Positions 1 to 7,753 of a stretch of 64,000 nucleotides of DNA are shown piece after piece. This DNA is from a virus. The stretch's first letter is position 1. Each line of letters begins with the position of its first letter. The notes under the pieces are model-generated. The model ran no database searches. It was not told where the DNA came from and saw only the letters and a program-made list of their open reading frames with translations. The translations under genes were made by a program, and so were the position numbers. The stretch spans positions 1 to 64,000 of the IMG/VR virus record IMGVR_UViG_3300042566_000510. One strand, given 5' to 3'.

Positions 1-69
1 ATCATTCAGATCCTGGACGACGTCAAAGAGCTCGTCTGCGACACGATTTACCTGTTGACACTCAAGTGA
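1..69 (+). CDS. 3' end of a gene cut by the window edge
   Basis: An open frame runs from the first base to a TGA at 67-69, giving 22 residues that end LLTLK. The stop overlaps the GTG start of the portal gene (GTGA), which suggests translational coupling in one operon. A packaging or terminase gene often precedes the portal in such phages, but the visible tail is too short to identify. Confidence 0.5.
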   Translation: MIQILDDVKELVCDTIYLLTLK

Positions 70-2474
70 GCGCAGTAGAACAAACCGAATACGCACTGGC
101 CGCTGCTGACCAGTTGCGCGACGAAGCACCCACGCAAGCTCTCGATGCTTTGGGCGTTGAGCTGCTGGCCGAGTTCTCTCGTGCCGAGCTCGAGCGCCGC
201 CTGACCGAAGAGCGCTGGCTGCAAGACATCCGTCAGTACCGTGGTCGCTATGACCCAGACGTTCTGGCCGCGATTGGTCCGAACCGCTCGAAGGCGTTCG
301 TCCGCAAGACTCGCGTCAAGGTGAAGACGATCAACAGCCGCGTGGCTGACTTGCTCTTCCCTGCTGGAGGCGAAAAGAACTGGGAGATTGACAGCACGCC
401 CGTGCCAAGCGTCTCCAAAGAACAGCGCGCCATGGCCGCGGCTGAGCTCACAAAGATGGCTCATGCGCAAGCTCAAGCACAAGCTGATGCGCAAGCTCAG
501 CAGCAAGGCCAGCCAGGAATCCAGGTTCCTCCGCCCGGTAAGGTTCCTCCGCAAGCTGTCGATCAGTTCATCTTGAACTTGGTCAAGGCTGCATCAAAGA
601 AGATGTCCAAGGTGATCGAAGACCAGTTGGTCGAGGCTCGCTACAAGGACGTCTGCCTGAAGACTATTCACTCCGGCCACCTGTACGGCACGGGGATCAT
701 GAAAGGCCCACTGGTCGAGCGCAAGATCCGCACAACCTTTGTGCAGACTGTCAAGGGCTGGGAAGCTAAGAACGAATCCTACGTGGTGCCGTTCGTGGAT
801 TACGTGCCGATCTGGCGCTTCTATCCCGACATGAACGCCACCGACTTGGACCAGTGCAAGTATGTGTACGAGCGTCACAACATGACCCGTGCCGACTTGG
901 TTGAGCTGTCCAAGCGCAAGAGCTTCAACACCCAGAAGATTGTTGACTACGTCAAGGCTCATCCAGACGGCGAGATCAAGCTGCGCTACTACGACAACGA
1001 GCTGCGCATCATCGGTGAGCGTACGGCCAACCAAGGCAACAAGCAGAACCAGTACGAGATCCTCGAGCGCTGGGGCTACATCGATGGCGCCAAGCTCAAG
1101 AGCGTCGGCGTGAACGTGCCAGAAGAGCGCATCCACGAGACCTTCTTCTCCAACGTCTGGATCCTGCCAAACGGCGAAGTGATCAAGGCGGTGTTGCAGC
1201 CGATCAACGGCGTGACCTGGCCGTATCACATGTACTACTTCGACAAGGACGAAACATCGATCTTTGGCGAAGGCGTCGCAGCCATCATGCGTGACGACCA
1301 GACCATGCTCAACGCCTCTGTGCGGATGATGCTGGACAACAGCGCGATTGCCTCTGGCCCAATGCTCGAGGTGAATCCTGGCTTGCTGGCCAACACCGAC
1401 CGCATGGATGAGATGTACCCCTGGAAGATCTGGTTCCGCAACAGCGCGCAGCCAGGTCAAAGGGCGGTCGAGAGTATCCAACTCGAGAGTAAGTTGGGCG
1501 ATCTGTCTGGCATGGCCGATCGCTTCGACAACAACATCGACGAGACCACAGCGATCCCTCGCTACATGAGTGGCGAGAATGTTGGCTCCGGCGCTGCCGG
1601 CACTGCTTCCGGCATGTCCATGCTGTTGGGCGCTGCCAATATCGCGATCAAGGACTTGATCAGCGCATGGGATGAGGGCGTGACCCGTCCTTTCCTGACG
1701 TCGCTGTATCGCTGGAACATGCAGTTCCACAAGGACAATGCCATCAAGGGCGACTTCGACGTCAAAGCTCGGGGCACATCGTCACTGGTGGCTCGTGAGG
1801 TGCGCGCTCAGCAGCTGGATATCTTCAGCCAAGCTGTCGCCAACCCCATGGATGCGCCATTCGTCAAGCGCGACGCACTGCTGCGTCAACGCGCAGAAGC
1901 TCACGAGCTCTCCGACATCGTCAAGACGCAGGAAGAGGTCGAAGCCGAACAGAACAGCCCAATGGGTCAGATGCAGCAGCAAATGGCCATGGCTCAAGCT
2001 CAGCTCACTGTGCAAGAGATGCAAGGCAAAGCAGCCAAGGCCATGGCCGAAGCAGAGCTTGCCAGTGCCCGTGCTCGAGAGACGCTGGCCAACATCGACA
2101 AGATCATCGCCGAGTCGGTCAACAAGAAGGTCGAGGCTGTGTACGCAGCGCTGCAAGCTGGCGGCGTGGCGACGTCGAATCCGACTATCGCTCCTGCCGG
2201 CGACGAGATCCTGCGCTCTGCTGGTTGGGTGGATGCAACGCCAGATCCGACCATTGCTCAGCTCAACACTCAGCCTGTGCAGCAAGAGGATGGCACGATG
2301 GTTCGCATGAACCGTGGCCAAGCATTCGCGCAAGAGCCTCGTGGCAACACCAACCCATCCGAGCCAGGATTGCCTGCCGATGCCAACCCACAGATGGCAG
2401 CTCCTGAAGCCGAGCCCCGTCCTGCCACTGGCATGAACGGCGTGCGCGGCGGCATCGAGACGCCGGAGGTCTGA
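66..2474 (+). CDS. portal protein, P22-like
   Basis: Predicted 802-aa portal, the dodecameric ring at the capsid vertex through which DNA is packaged and ejected. The middle contains a portal-like stretch (DYVPIWRFYPDMNATD near residue 240) and, near 510-540, a glycine/alanine-rich segment followed by a helix (GMSMLLGAANIAIKDL) typical of P22-type portals. Residues about 630-690 form an Ala/Gln-rich coiled coil, as expected for a C-terminal barrel, and the last 100 residues are Pro-rich and probably disordered. The length fits the P22 class better than the 500-aa siphovirus class. GTG at 66 is chosen because it overlaps the upstream stop. Scaffold and capsid genes follow, as expected. Confidence 0.9.
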   Translation: MSAVEQTEYALAAADQLRDEAPTQALDALGVELLAEFSRAELERRLTEERWLQDIRQYRGRYDPDVLAAIGPNRSKAFVRKTRVKVKTINSRVADLLFPAGGEKNWEIDSTPVPSVSKEQRAMAAAELTKMAHAQAQAQADAQAQQQGQPGIQVPPPGKVPPQAVDQFILNLVKAASKKMSKVIEDQLVEARYKDVCLKTIHSGHLYGTGIMKGPLVERKIRTTFVQTVKGWEAKNESYVVPFVDYVPIWRFYPDMNATDLDQCKYVYERHNMTRADLVELSKRKSFNTQKIVDYVKAHPDGEIKLRYYDNELRIIGERTANQGNKQNQYEILERWGYIDGAKLKSVGVNVPEERIHETFFSNVWILPNGEVIKAVLQPINGVTWPYHMYYFDKDETSIFGEGVAAIMRDDQTMLNASVRMMLDNSAIASGPMLEVNPGLLANTDRMDEMYPWKIWFRNSAQPGQRAVESIQLESKLGDLSGMADRFDNNIDETTAIPRYMSGENVGSGAAGTASGMSMLLGAANIAIKDLISAWDEGVTRPFLTSLYRWNMQFHKDNAIKGDFDVKARGTSSLVAREVRAQQLDIFSQAVANPMDAPFVKRDALLRQRAEAHELSDIVKTQEEVEAEQNSPMGQMQQQMAMAQAQLTVQEMQGKAAKAMAEAELASARARETLANIDKIIAESVNKKVEAVYAALQAGGVATSNPTIAPAGDEILRSAGWVDATPDPTIAQLNTQPVQQEDGTMVRMNRGQAFAQEPRGNTNPSEPGLPADANPQMAAPEAEPRPATGMNGVRGGIETPEV

Positions 2475-2716
2475 TGGAAGACGACGGCCTGCGCGCAATG
2501 CGCCAACTGCAGGACTCGGCCCGCGCTGTGGGCGAGTTCCGCGGTACAGATCCTTTAAAGCACGTCGACCAGATGCTCACGCACTTGGCTGATGTGTACA
2601 AGACACAGCTCGCTGACATCAAGGTTGAAGACCTGGTCCGCGTGCAAGCAAACCTCAAGCAGACCCTGACGATCAGGGCTGTGATCCGCGGCAGCCAACC
2701 TCTGCCGCTGGTATAG
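2474..2716 (+). CDS. small protein between portal and scaffold
   Basis: 80 aa, starting inside the portal stop (ATGA) behind a GGAGG at about 2465, so clearly co-translated. Largely helical and charged, with QLQDSARAVGEFRG near the start and a long amphipathic stretch to the end. No family recognised. Its place suggests a role in head assembly, but nothing in the sequence proves it. Confidence 0.75.
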   Translation: MEDDGLRAMRQLQDSARAVGEFRGTDPLKHVDQMLTHLADVYKTQLADIKVEDLVRVQANLKQTLTIRAVIRGSQPLPLV

Positions 2717-2726
2717 ATCTTTGTCC

Positions 2727-2757
2727 CCCAGCTATCAAGTAATCCTTGACAGCTGGG
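2727..2757 (+). other. intercistronic hairpin after the portal operon segment
   Basis: CCCAGCT (2727-2733) pairs with AGCTGGG (2751-2757). Inside, CAAG pairs with CTTG around a TAATC loop, with a 2x2 internal loop. No U-tract follows, so it is not a clear terminator. It could be a processing or mRNA-stability element that sets the portal:scaffold ratio. Confidence 0.5.
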
Positions 2758-2811
2758 ACAGCCAAAGCCGGGCGACCGGCTCTCAACCGGAAGCCTAACG
2801 AAAGGAAACTT

Positions 2812-3906
2812 ATGGCAACCCAAGACCAAATGAAGGATGACCAGGACGCATACAGCGCCGCCTTCAACGAAGAAGAACAGACCAAACAAGAGCCCACCGA
2901 AGACGAAGCGTTCGGCCTTGCTGGACCTACGACTGCGGACAATGCGGCCGAAGACGGTTCTGATGGCCAAGCCAGCGAACCCGTCGACATCGCCATCGTG
3001 ATTGACGGCGGCGACATGGAGAAGCAAGCCGAAGACATGCGCGCCAGAGAGACGGCCGAAGAAGCCGCCGAAATGCCAGGTCAAGACGGCGCCTCCGAAG
3101 AGGCTGGTGAAGGTGACGCCTCTCAGGTCGAAGCGCCAAACGTCGACATGGAGAAAGAAGTCCAGCGCCTCAAGTCATGGGAAGGTCGCCTCAAGGCGAT
3201 GGAAGCCAAGCTCAAGGCTGCCGGTACTGACACCCCAGAAGAAGAGCAAGAGGTCGTGAGCGAGGCCATTGAACAGGCTGCAGACGCAACCGACACTCCA
3301 GCCGACGAAGAGAAGGTTGAGCAGATTGCTGACCAAGTCGAGTCCGGCGCCATCACTCCTGAGCAAGCCATGAAGCAGTTGGCCGAAGACTTCGGCGACG
3401 ACTTCGTGAAGATGATCGAAGCCATCGCTGTGGCCAAAGCCAAGGAAGCCGGCGGCGCTGCTGCCAGCGAGAAGTTTGGCGAGTTGAAGGGTACCGTGGA
3501 TGAGGTGATCGCCGACATCGTCGACACCAAGGCCAAGGCTCACTTCGAGCAAATCGCGGCTGTCCATCCTGACTTCCAGGAAATCGGCGCCAGCGAAGAG
3601 TTCAAGCAGTTCGTTGATGGCATGCCTGACGCCGACAAAGAAGCCACCATGCAAGTGATTGCTGGCGGCACGGCCAAGGAGATCAACAAGCTGTTGACCG
3701 CGTTCAAGAACAGCGGCGCCGCGGCTGAAGCCCCAGGCGAAGACAACGGCGGCTTGACTGAAGCTCAAGGCGAATCCGTGGTCGACGAAGCTGTCGCTGA
3801 AGACCCAGCACTCGACGCTGCTGAAGGCGTGCGCTCCTCTGGCATGAAGTTGCCCGAAGAGCCCAAGGCCGGCGGCAACTACGAAGACGCTTGGAACGAC
3901 TACTGA
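2812..3906 (+). CDS. capsid scaffold protein
   Basis: 364 aa, very acidic and rich in Ala, Glu, Asp and Lys, with long helical and coiled-coil stretches (about residues 110-200), as in phage scaffolds that fill the procapsid core. It sits between portal and major capsid genes. A start at 2746 is possible, but ATG 2812 is preferred: it follows the leader ACGAAAGGAAACT, which is repeated almost exactly before the capsid gene at 4441. The C-terminus ends in a short acidic/aromatic tail (NYEDAWNDY) that could bind the capsid protein. No protease domain is visible. Confidence 0.8.
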   Translation: MATQDQMKDDQDAYSAAFNEEEQTKQEPTEDEAFGLAGPTTADNAAEDGSDGQASEPVDIAIVIDGGDMEKQAEDMRARETAEEAAEMPGQDGASEEAGEGDASQVEAPNVDMEKEVQRLKSWEGRLKAMEAKLKAAGTDTPEEEQEVVSEAIEQAADATDTPADEEKVEQIADQVESGAITPEQAMKQLAEDFGDDFVKMIEAIAVAKAKEAGGAAASEKFGELKGTVDEVIADIVDTKAKAHFEQIAAVHPDFQEIGASEEFKQFVDGMPDADKEATMQVIAGGTAKEINKLLTAFKNSGAAAEAPGEDNGGLTEAQGESVVDEAVAEDPALDAAEGVRSSGMKLPEEPKAGGNYEDAWNDY

Positions 3907-3908
3907 TC

Positions 3909-4121
3909 ATGCCTTTGATCAAATCTGCAGCCGACGAAGCAGTCGGCAAGAACATCGCCAAAGAGCAAGCGGACGGCAAGCCTCACAAGCAAGCCGTCGC
4001 CATCGCTCTGGCGGTGCAGGAACGAGCCAAGAAGCAGGAAGCTGCTGACACCGGCAAGTCCGTTCGCAATCCAGCCAAGGAAGACGCGACAGAGTACGCG
4101 AAAGCCTGGAAGGACGAGTAA
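3909..4121 (+). CDS. small DUF6496-type protein
   Basis: 70 aa starting MPLIKSAADEAVGKNI, with the pattern of the DUF6496 family of short phage proteins: a basic helix, then GKPHKQAVAIALAVQ and a Lys-rich tail. Function unknown. ATG 3909 is preferred over an upstream in-frame start that would overlap the scaffold. It starts 2 nt after the scaffold stop, so it is part of the head operon. Confidence 0.7.
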   Translation: MPLIKSAADEAVGKNIAKEQADGKPHKQAVAIALAVQERAKKQEAADTGKSVRNPAKEDATEYAKAWKDE

Positions 4122-4440
4122 TAGCTGATCCACCATGTGTGGAAACAGTATCGAGGTCGCTTTCACAGCCGGCGACCTTGTCAAGAATGTGGCAGGCAGT
4201 CCACTCGATCTGCCTCACAGCCGGTGTAGCGGGATGCACCGGATACCAAACATCCTGCACTTTGGAGCACGACGAACCAGTCGCGCATGAGAAAAGAATT
4301 CTCGGGATACGCCGCAAGGTGCCCCGCATGAGAGTTCTCGCGTATCTGCACACGGCACACGGGATAAGTCCACACGCTCCTTTTTGAAATGACTGTGAAA
4401 ACAGCAAACTGAAAACGTCATTAACGAAAGGAAACTCACA
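4122..4440 (+). other. 319-nt noncoding leader of the capsid gene with several hairpins
   Basis: No plausible gene. Inverted repeats: AGGTCGC 4154-4160 with GCGACCT 4172-4178; GGCAG 4191-4195 with CTGCC 4210-4214; CCGGTG 4221-4226 with CACCGG 4237-4242; GAGAA/TTCTC within 4289-4303; GATACGC 4306-4312 with GCGTATC 4340-4346; AATGAC 4388-4393 with GTCATT 4417-4422, the last just before the ribosome-binding site GAAAGGAAA. Possibly a structured 5' leader that boosts or times capsid synthesis. Single 6-7 bp repeats can arise by chance, so this is moderate evidence. Confidence 0.45.
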
Positions 4441-5424
4441 ATGACTACTACCGCTTACGGCGATATTTCGCCCCGTACCGCTGCTTACGCTGAAAAAGAA
4501 CTGCTGAAGCGCGGCCTCCCTTACCTCGTGTTGGAAAAGTTCGGTCAAGCCAAGGCTTTGCCCGAGCACGCCACCAAGGTGATCAAGTTCCGTCGCTACA
4601 ACGCACTGCCAAACACCCCTACGGCTTTGACCGAAGGCGTGACTCCAGCAGGTCAAGCGTTGACCGTGACTGACGTGACTGCCACCCTCGCCCAGTACGG
4701 CGACAAGGTGACCATCACTGACGTGATCTTGGACACTCACGAAGATCCAACTCTGAACGAGTCTGTTGCCCTCTTGGGTGAACAAGCCGCTCAGATGATC
4801 GAGAAGATGCGTTTCGGCGTGTTGAAGGCTGGCACTAACGTGTTGTACGCCAACGGCGCTGCTCGCACTGACGTGAACACAGCGATCTCCTTGACCATCC
4901 AGCGTCGCGCAGTGCGTGCCCTGAAGCGTCAAAACGCTCGCTTCATCACGACCGTGGTTCGTTCGACACCTTCGTTCGGCACCGAGAACGTGGCTCCTGG
5001 CTTCGTCGCCTTGATCCACCCTGACCTCGAGGCTGACGTCCGTTCGTTGACCGGCTTCGTTCCTGCTGAAAAGTACGGCACGATGACCCCATGGGAAAAC
5101 GAAATCGGCAAGTGCGAAGACGTGCGCTACTTGAGCTCTACCATCTTCAGCCCCTTCGCTGATGGCGGTGGCGACAAGGGCACCATGTTGTCCACTACCG
5201 GCACCAAGGCCGACGTGTACCCCGTGTTGTTCGTTGCTCGCGACGCCTACGGCATCGTGGCATTGAAGGGCATGTTCGCGTTGACCCCAATGGTCGTGAA
5301 CCCCAAGCCAAGCGATTCCGATCCTTTGGCCCAACGTGGTCACGTCGGCTGGAAGGCAATGCAGACTTGCACGATCTTGAACGACGCATGGCTCGTTCGC
5401 GTGGAAGTTGCGGCTACGGCCTAA
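4441..5424 (+). CDS. major capsid protein, N4-gp56 family
   Basis: 327 aa. The N-terminal pattern (YGDISPRTAAYAEKELLKR, then a KFRRYNALP strand) and the order of segments match the N4-gp56 family of HK97-fold major capsid proteins, and the length is normal for the family. ATG 4441 is preceded by ACGAAAGGAAACTCACA, a strong site like that of the scaffold. It is alone between a structured leader and a terminator-like hairpin, so its mRNA may be made or kept at a higher level than its neighbours. It forms the icosahedral shell. Confidence 0.92.
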   Translation: MTTTAYGDISPRTAAYAEKELLKRGLPYLVLEKFGQAKALPEHATKVIKFRRYNALPNTPTALTEGVTPAGQALTVTDVTATLAQYGDKVTITDVILDTHEDPTLNESVALLGEQAAQMIEKMRFGVLKAGTNVLYANGAARTDVNTAISLTIQRRAVRALKRQNARFITTVVRSTPSFGTENVAPGFVALIHPDLEADVRSLTGFVPAEKYGTMTPWENEIGKCEDVRYLSSTIFSPFADGGGDKGTMLSTTGTKADVYPVLFVARDAYGIVALKGMFALTPMVVNPKPSDSDPLAQRGHVGWKAMQTCTILNDAWLVRVEVAATA

Positions 5425-5522
5425 GCAACCTGACGGCTCAGCAATGGGCCGTTAATCAACACAATGGCCTAGCGCTGGGCCATTCCAATTTGGTGCGCAG
5501 TAGTTAATGCGACCAACCCGGC

Positions 5523-5554
5523 GCCGGGGCGGGAAATCCCCGGCACATCTTTTT
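5523..5554 (+). terminator. intrinsic terminator or attenuator after the capsid gene
   Basis: GCCGGGG (5523-5529) pairs with CCCCGGC (5538-5544), followed within 3 nt by TCTTTTTCT. A second hairpin, AATGGCC/GGCCATT, lies at about 5463-5485. Downstream genes have no obvious promoter, so partial read-through is likely. Confidence 0.7.
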
Positions 5555-5568
5555 CTGTGAGGAACCAT

Positions 5569-5934
5569 ATGACATCCAAAACCACTCAAGTCTCGGACAT
5601 CGACGACACCAAGCCAACCACTGCTGCTGAGGCTCCCTCAAAGAGCTCTGGCGGCGGCGCTAAGCGCGCAGTGCGAGTTGACGGCCATGACATCGCTTTG
5701 TCTGGCGACAAGAAGACCATCACCATCCACACCTCTGAAGCCGACGGCGGCCAGGATGCGGTGCCAATCGGTCTGAACGGCTACATGTACCAGGTGCCAC
5801 GCGGCGTGCCTGTCGAAGTGCCCACCGAGATCGTCAAGATTCTCGAGAACGCCCGAACCTCAACCTTCCATCCCACCAAGGATGGCGAGCTGGTCGAGCG
5901 CGTCCACAACCGCTTCGCTTTCAGCGTTCACTAA
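5569..5934 (+). CDS. head-associated small protein
   Basis: 121 aa. A Ser/Thr/Lys-rich N-terminal 30 residues precede a compact domain containing IPIGLNGYMYQVPRG-like features (residues about 65-85) and VEVPTEIVKILENA. In many podoviruses the gene after the capsid gene encodes a short head decoration or completion protein; this is inference from position. ATG 5569 has a GAGGA just upstream and is preferred to the GTG at 5557, which would contain that site. Confidence 0.65.
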   Translation: MTSKTTQVSDIDDTKPTTAAEAPSKSSGGGAKRAVRVDGHDIALSGDKKTITIHTSEADGGQDAVPIGLNGYMYQVPRGVPVEVPTEIVKILENARTSTFHPTKDGELVERVHNRFAFSVH

Positions 5935-5954
5935 TCATCGCCACGAGGTAGCAC

Positions 5955-6728
5955 ATGGCGGCAAACACGTACGTAAAGGATCTCCTGTTTCGGGTCTCGA
6001 ACCAGTTACATGACATCTCCCCGCAATTCAATCGCTGGACCCAGCGCGAGCTCGTGTCGTGGCTCAATGATGGACAGCGTGCAATCGCGAAGTACGTGCC
6101 CAGCTCATGCTCCCGTGTCGACGCTATCAAGCTGAAGCCAGGCACCAAGCAGTCGATTAGCACCATTCCGTCCGCCAGCGTTATCCCTGGCGACGGATCA
6201 ACCCCTGTCGCCATAAGCGGCGTGGCGCTCATGTCCCTCGTTCGGAACATGGGCTCCAATGGCTCCACAATCGGCCGAGCTATCCGCTTGGTCGATCGTG
6301 AGACCCTTGATGCAAACTCGCCTGACTGGCACAGCGAAACGGACACAAAGGTCAGCGCCTACGTGTTCGACCCTCGCGTCCCTGACATGTTCTACGTGAG
6401 TCCTGGCGCGTCATCCACCACCAACGTGTGGGTGGAAGCCAGCTACATCGCCGACCCAACTGACGTCCCCTATTCCGGTACGTATACATGGGACGGTAGC
6501 GACACGACAAAGATCTCCATCGACGACACCTTCGTTGATGATCTGACCGACTACATCCTGTCCCGCGCCTACGGCAAGGACGCCGAGAACGCTGCCAACC
6601 TGGCGCTCGCTGGCGCCTATGCTCAGCAGTTCAAGGACAGCATCAGGTCTCACGCCACGGCTATCGCAAACATCAACCCAAACATTCAGGGCTTGGAAGG
6701 CAACCCGTTGCCATCGACGCCGAGGTAA
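5955..6728 (+). CDS. head-tail adaptor, DUF6682-like
   Basis: 257 aa resembling the DUF6682 family found next to N4-gp56 capsids. It opens YVKDLLFRVSNQLHDIS, followed by WTQRELVSWLNDGQ, an arrangement of helices common in short-tail connectors, and ends with a helical region. It probably joins portal and tail hub. A second connector-like gene follows 3 nt later. Confidence 0.7.
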   Translation: MAANTYVKDLLFRVSNQLHDISPQFNRWTQRELVSWLNDGQRAIAKYVPSSCSRVDAIKLKPGTKQSISTIPSASVIPGDGSTPVAISGVALMSLVRNMGSNGSTIGRAIRLVDRETLDANSPDWHSETDTKVSAYVFDPRVPDMFYVSPGASSTTNVWVEASYIADPTDVPYSGTYTWDGSDTTKISIDDTFVDDLTDYILSRAYGKDAENAANLALAGAYAQQFKDSIRSHATAIANINPNIQGLEGNPLPSTPR

Positions 6729-6731
6729 TGC

Positions 6732-7376
6732 ATGACACCGTCTGATCTCCTTCCCTACCTGTTGCCCGAAGTGCCAGGGGCTCCTGAAGCCCTAGCAAAG
6801 CAGGCAATCATGCGCGCTGCCAATGACTTCTGCTGGGAGACCGGCGTCTGGAATGAAATCCAAGACCCGATCTCAGTGGTCGATGGCGTCAACGAGTATG
6901 ACCTTGACGCGCCAAGCGGTGCGCAAATCGTCACCATCAAATCCATCTGGATGGTCAACCGCGAGCTCGTGCCCGTCACCATGGAGCGCCTGCAAGAGGT
7001 GATCCCTAACTGGCAAGAAGCTCAAGGCTCCGACCCCGCCTACTACAACTGTGCAACCGACTACAGCACGGTTCGTATCTACCCAATCCCCATGGGTGCC
7101 AACAGCGCAAAGATGACCATCCGCGCCATCTACACGCCCAACCAGTTCGGCAGCACATTGCCACAATTCTTGGTTGATAAATTCCTCGACGAAATCCTCG
7201 CCGGCGCCAAGTCACGACTTATGATAATGCCCGGCAAATCCTGGACAAATCCACAGCTTGCAATGGGTAACGCTATTGCATTCGCTGAAGGTGTTGTGCG
7301 CGCCAAGGTGTTCCAGGCTCACGACAAGGTTGCCGGCAGCGTTCGCGTTCGCCCTGTGCGATACGGCTACCGCTAA
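6732..7376 (+). CDS. tail connector / tubular-type protein
   Basis: 214 aa. N-terminal helices (LPYLLPEVPGAPEALAKQAI; ANDFCWETGVW) are followed by a beta-rich centre and a C-terminal helical stretch, the layout of podovirus head-tail connector proteins of the T7 gp11/P22 gp4 type. No name-giving motif is seen. Tightly packed between another adaptor and a baseplate-like gene. Confidence 0.65.
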   Translation: MTPSDLLPYLLPEVPGAPEALAKQAIMRAANDFCWETGVWNEIQDPISVVDGVNEYDLDAPSGAQIVTIKSIWMVNRELVPVTMERLQEVIPNWQEAQGSDPAYYNCATDYSTVRIYPIPMGANSAKMTIRAIYTPNQFGSTLPQFLVDKFLDEILAGAKSRLMIMPGKSWTNPQLAMGNAIAFAEGVVRAKVFQAHDKVAGSVRVRPVRYGYR

Positions 7377-7402
7377 TCTCTTCACATCCACGCAGGTAAT
7401 TC

Positions 7403-7753
7403 ATGGCAGCAGCAACCTACGACTTCGAGATAGAACAGGGCGCAACCCTGCTCAAGCCCATTGTCTGGAAAGACAGCAGCGGCACGCCCGTCAATCTCAC
7501 GGGCTACAGCGCGAAGATGCAGGTACGCCAAAGCGCCGCATCGCCAGACGCGCTGCTCGAGCTGTCGACCGTCAACGGCAAGATTCAGATCACGCCATCC
7601 ACTGGCACGGTCACGCTCATCTTTAGCGCGACAACAACCGCTGCCATCACCTGGAAGCGCGGCAAGTACGACCTCGAGCTCACCTCTGGAAACGGAACCG
7701 TCACACGCCTCATTGAGGGTCAGATTACCGTTTCTCAGGAGATCACACGATGA
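7403..7753 (+). CDS. baseplate/tail-fibre anchor, BppU N-terminal-like
   Basis: 116 aa beta-rich protein: TYDFEIEQGATLLKPIVWKD, then NLTGYSAKMQVR and WKRGKYDLEL. This matches the small beta-sandwich of BppU-type anchors that fix receptor-binding proteins. It overlaps the start of the long fibre gene by 4 nt (ATGA), fitting a fibre adaptor. Confidence 0.65.
   Translation: MAAATYDFEIEQGATLLKPIVWKDSSGTPVNLTGYSAKMQVRQSAASPDALLELSTVNGKIQITPSTGTVTLIFSATTTAAITWKRGKYDLELTSGNGTVTRLIEGQITVSQEITR

Noticed and set aside
594-1730. A 378-aa reading frame on the minus strand inside the portal gene
   Set aside because: It mirrors the portal codons, is rich in His/Val/Leu as typical of antisense frames of GC-rich genes, and has no ribosome-binding site or operon context.
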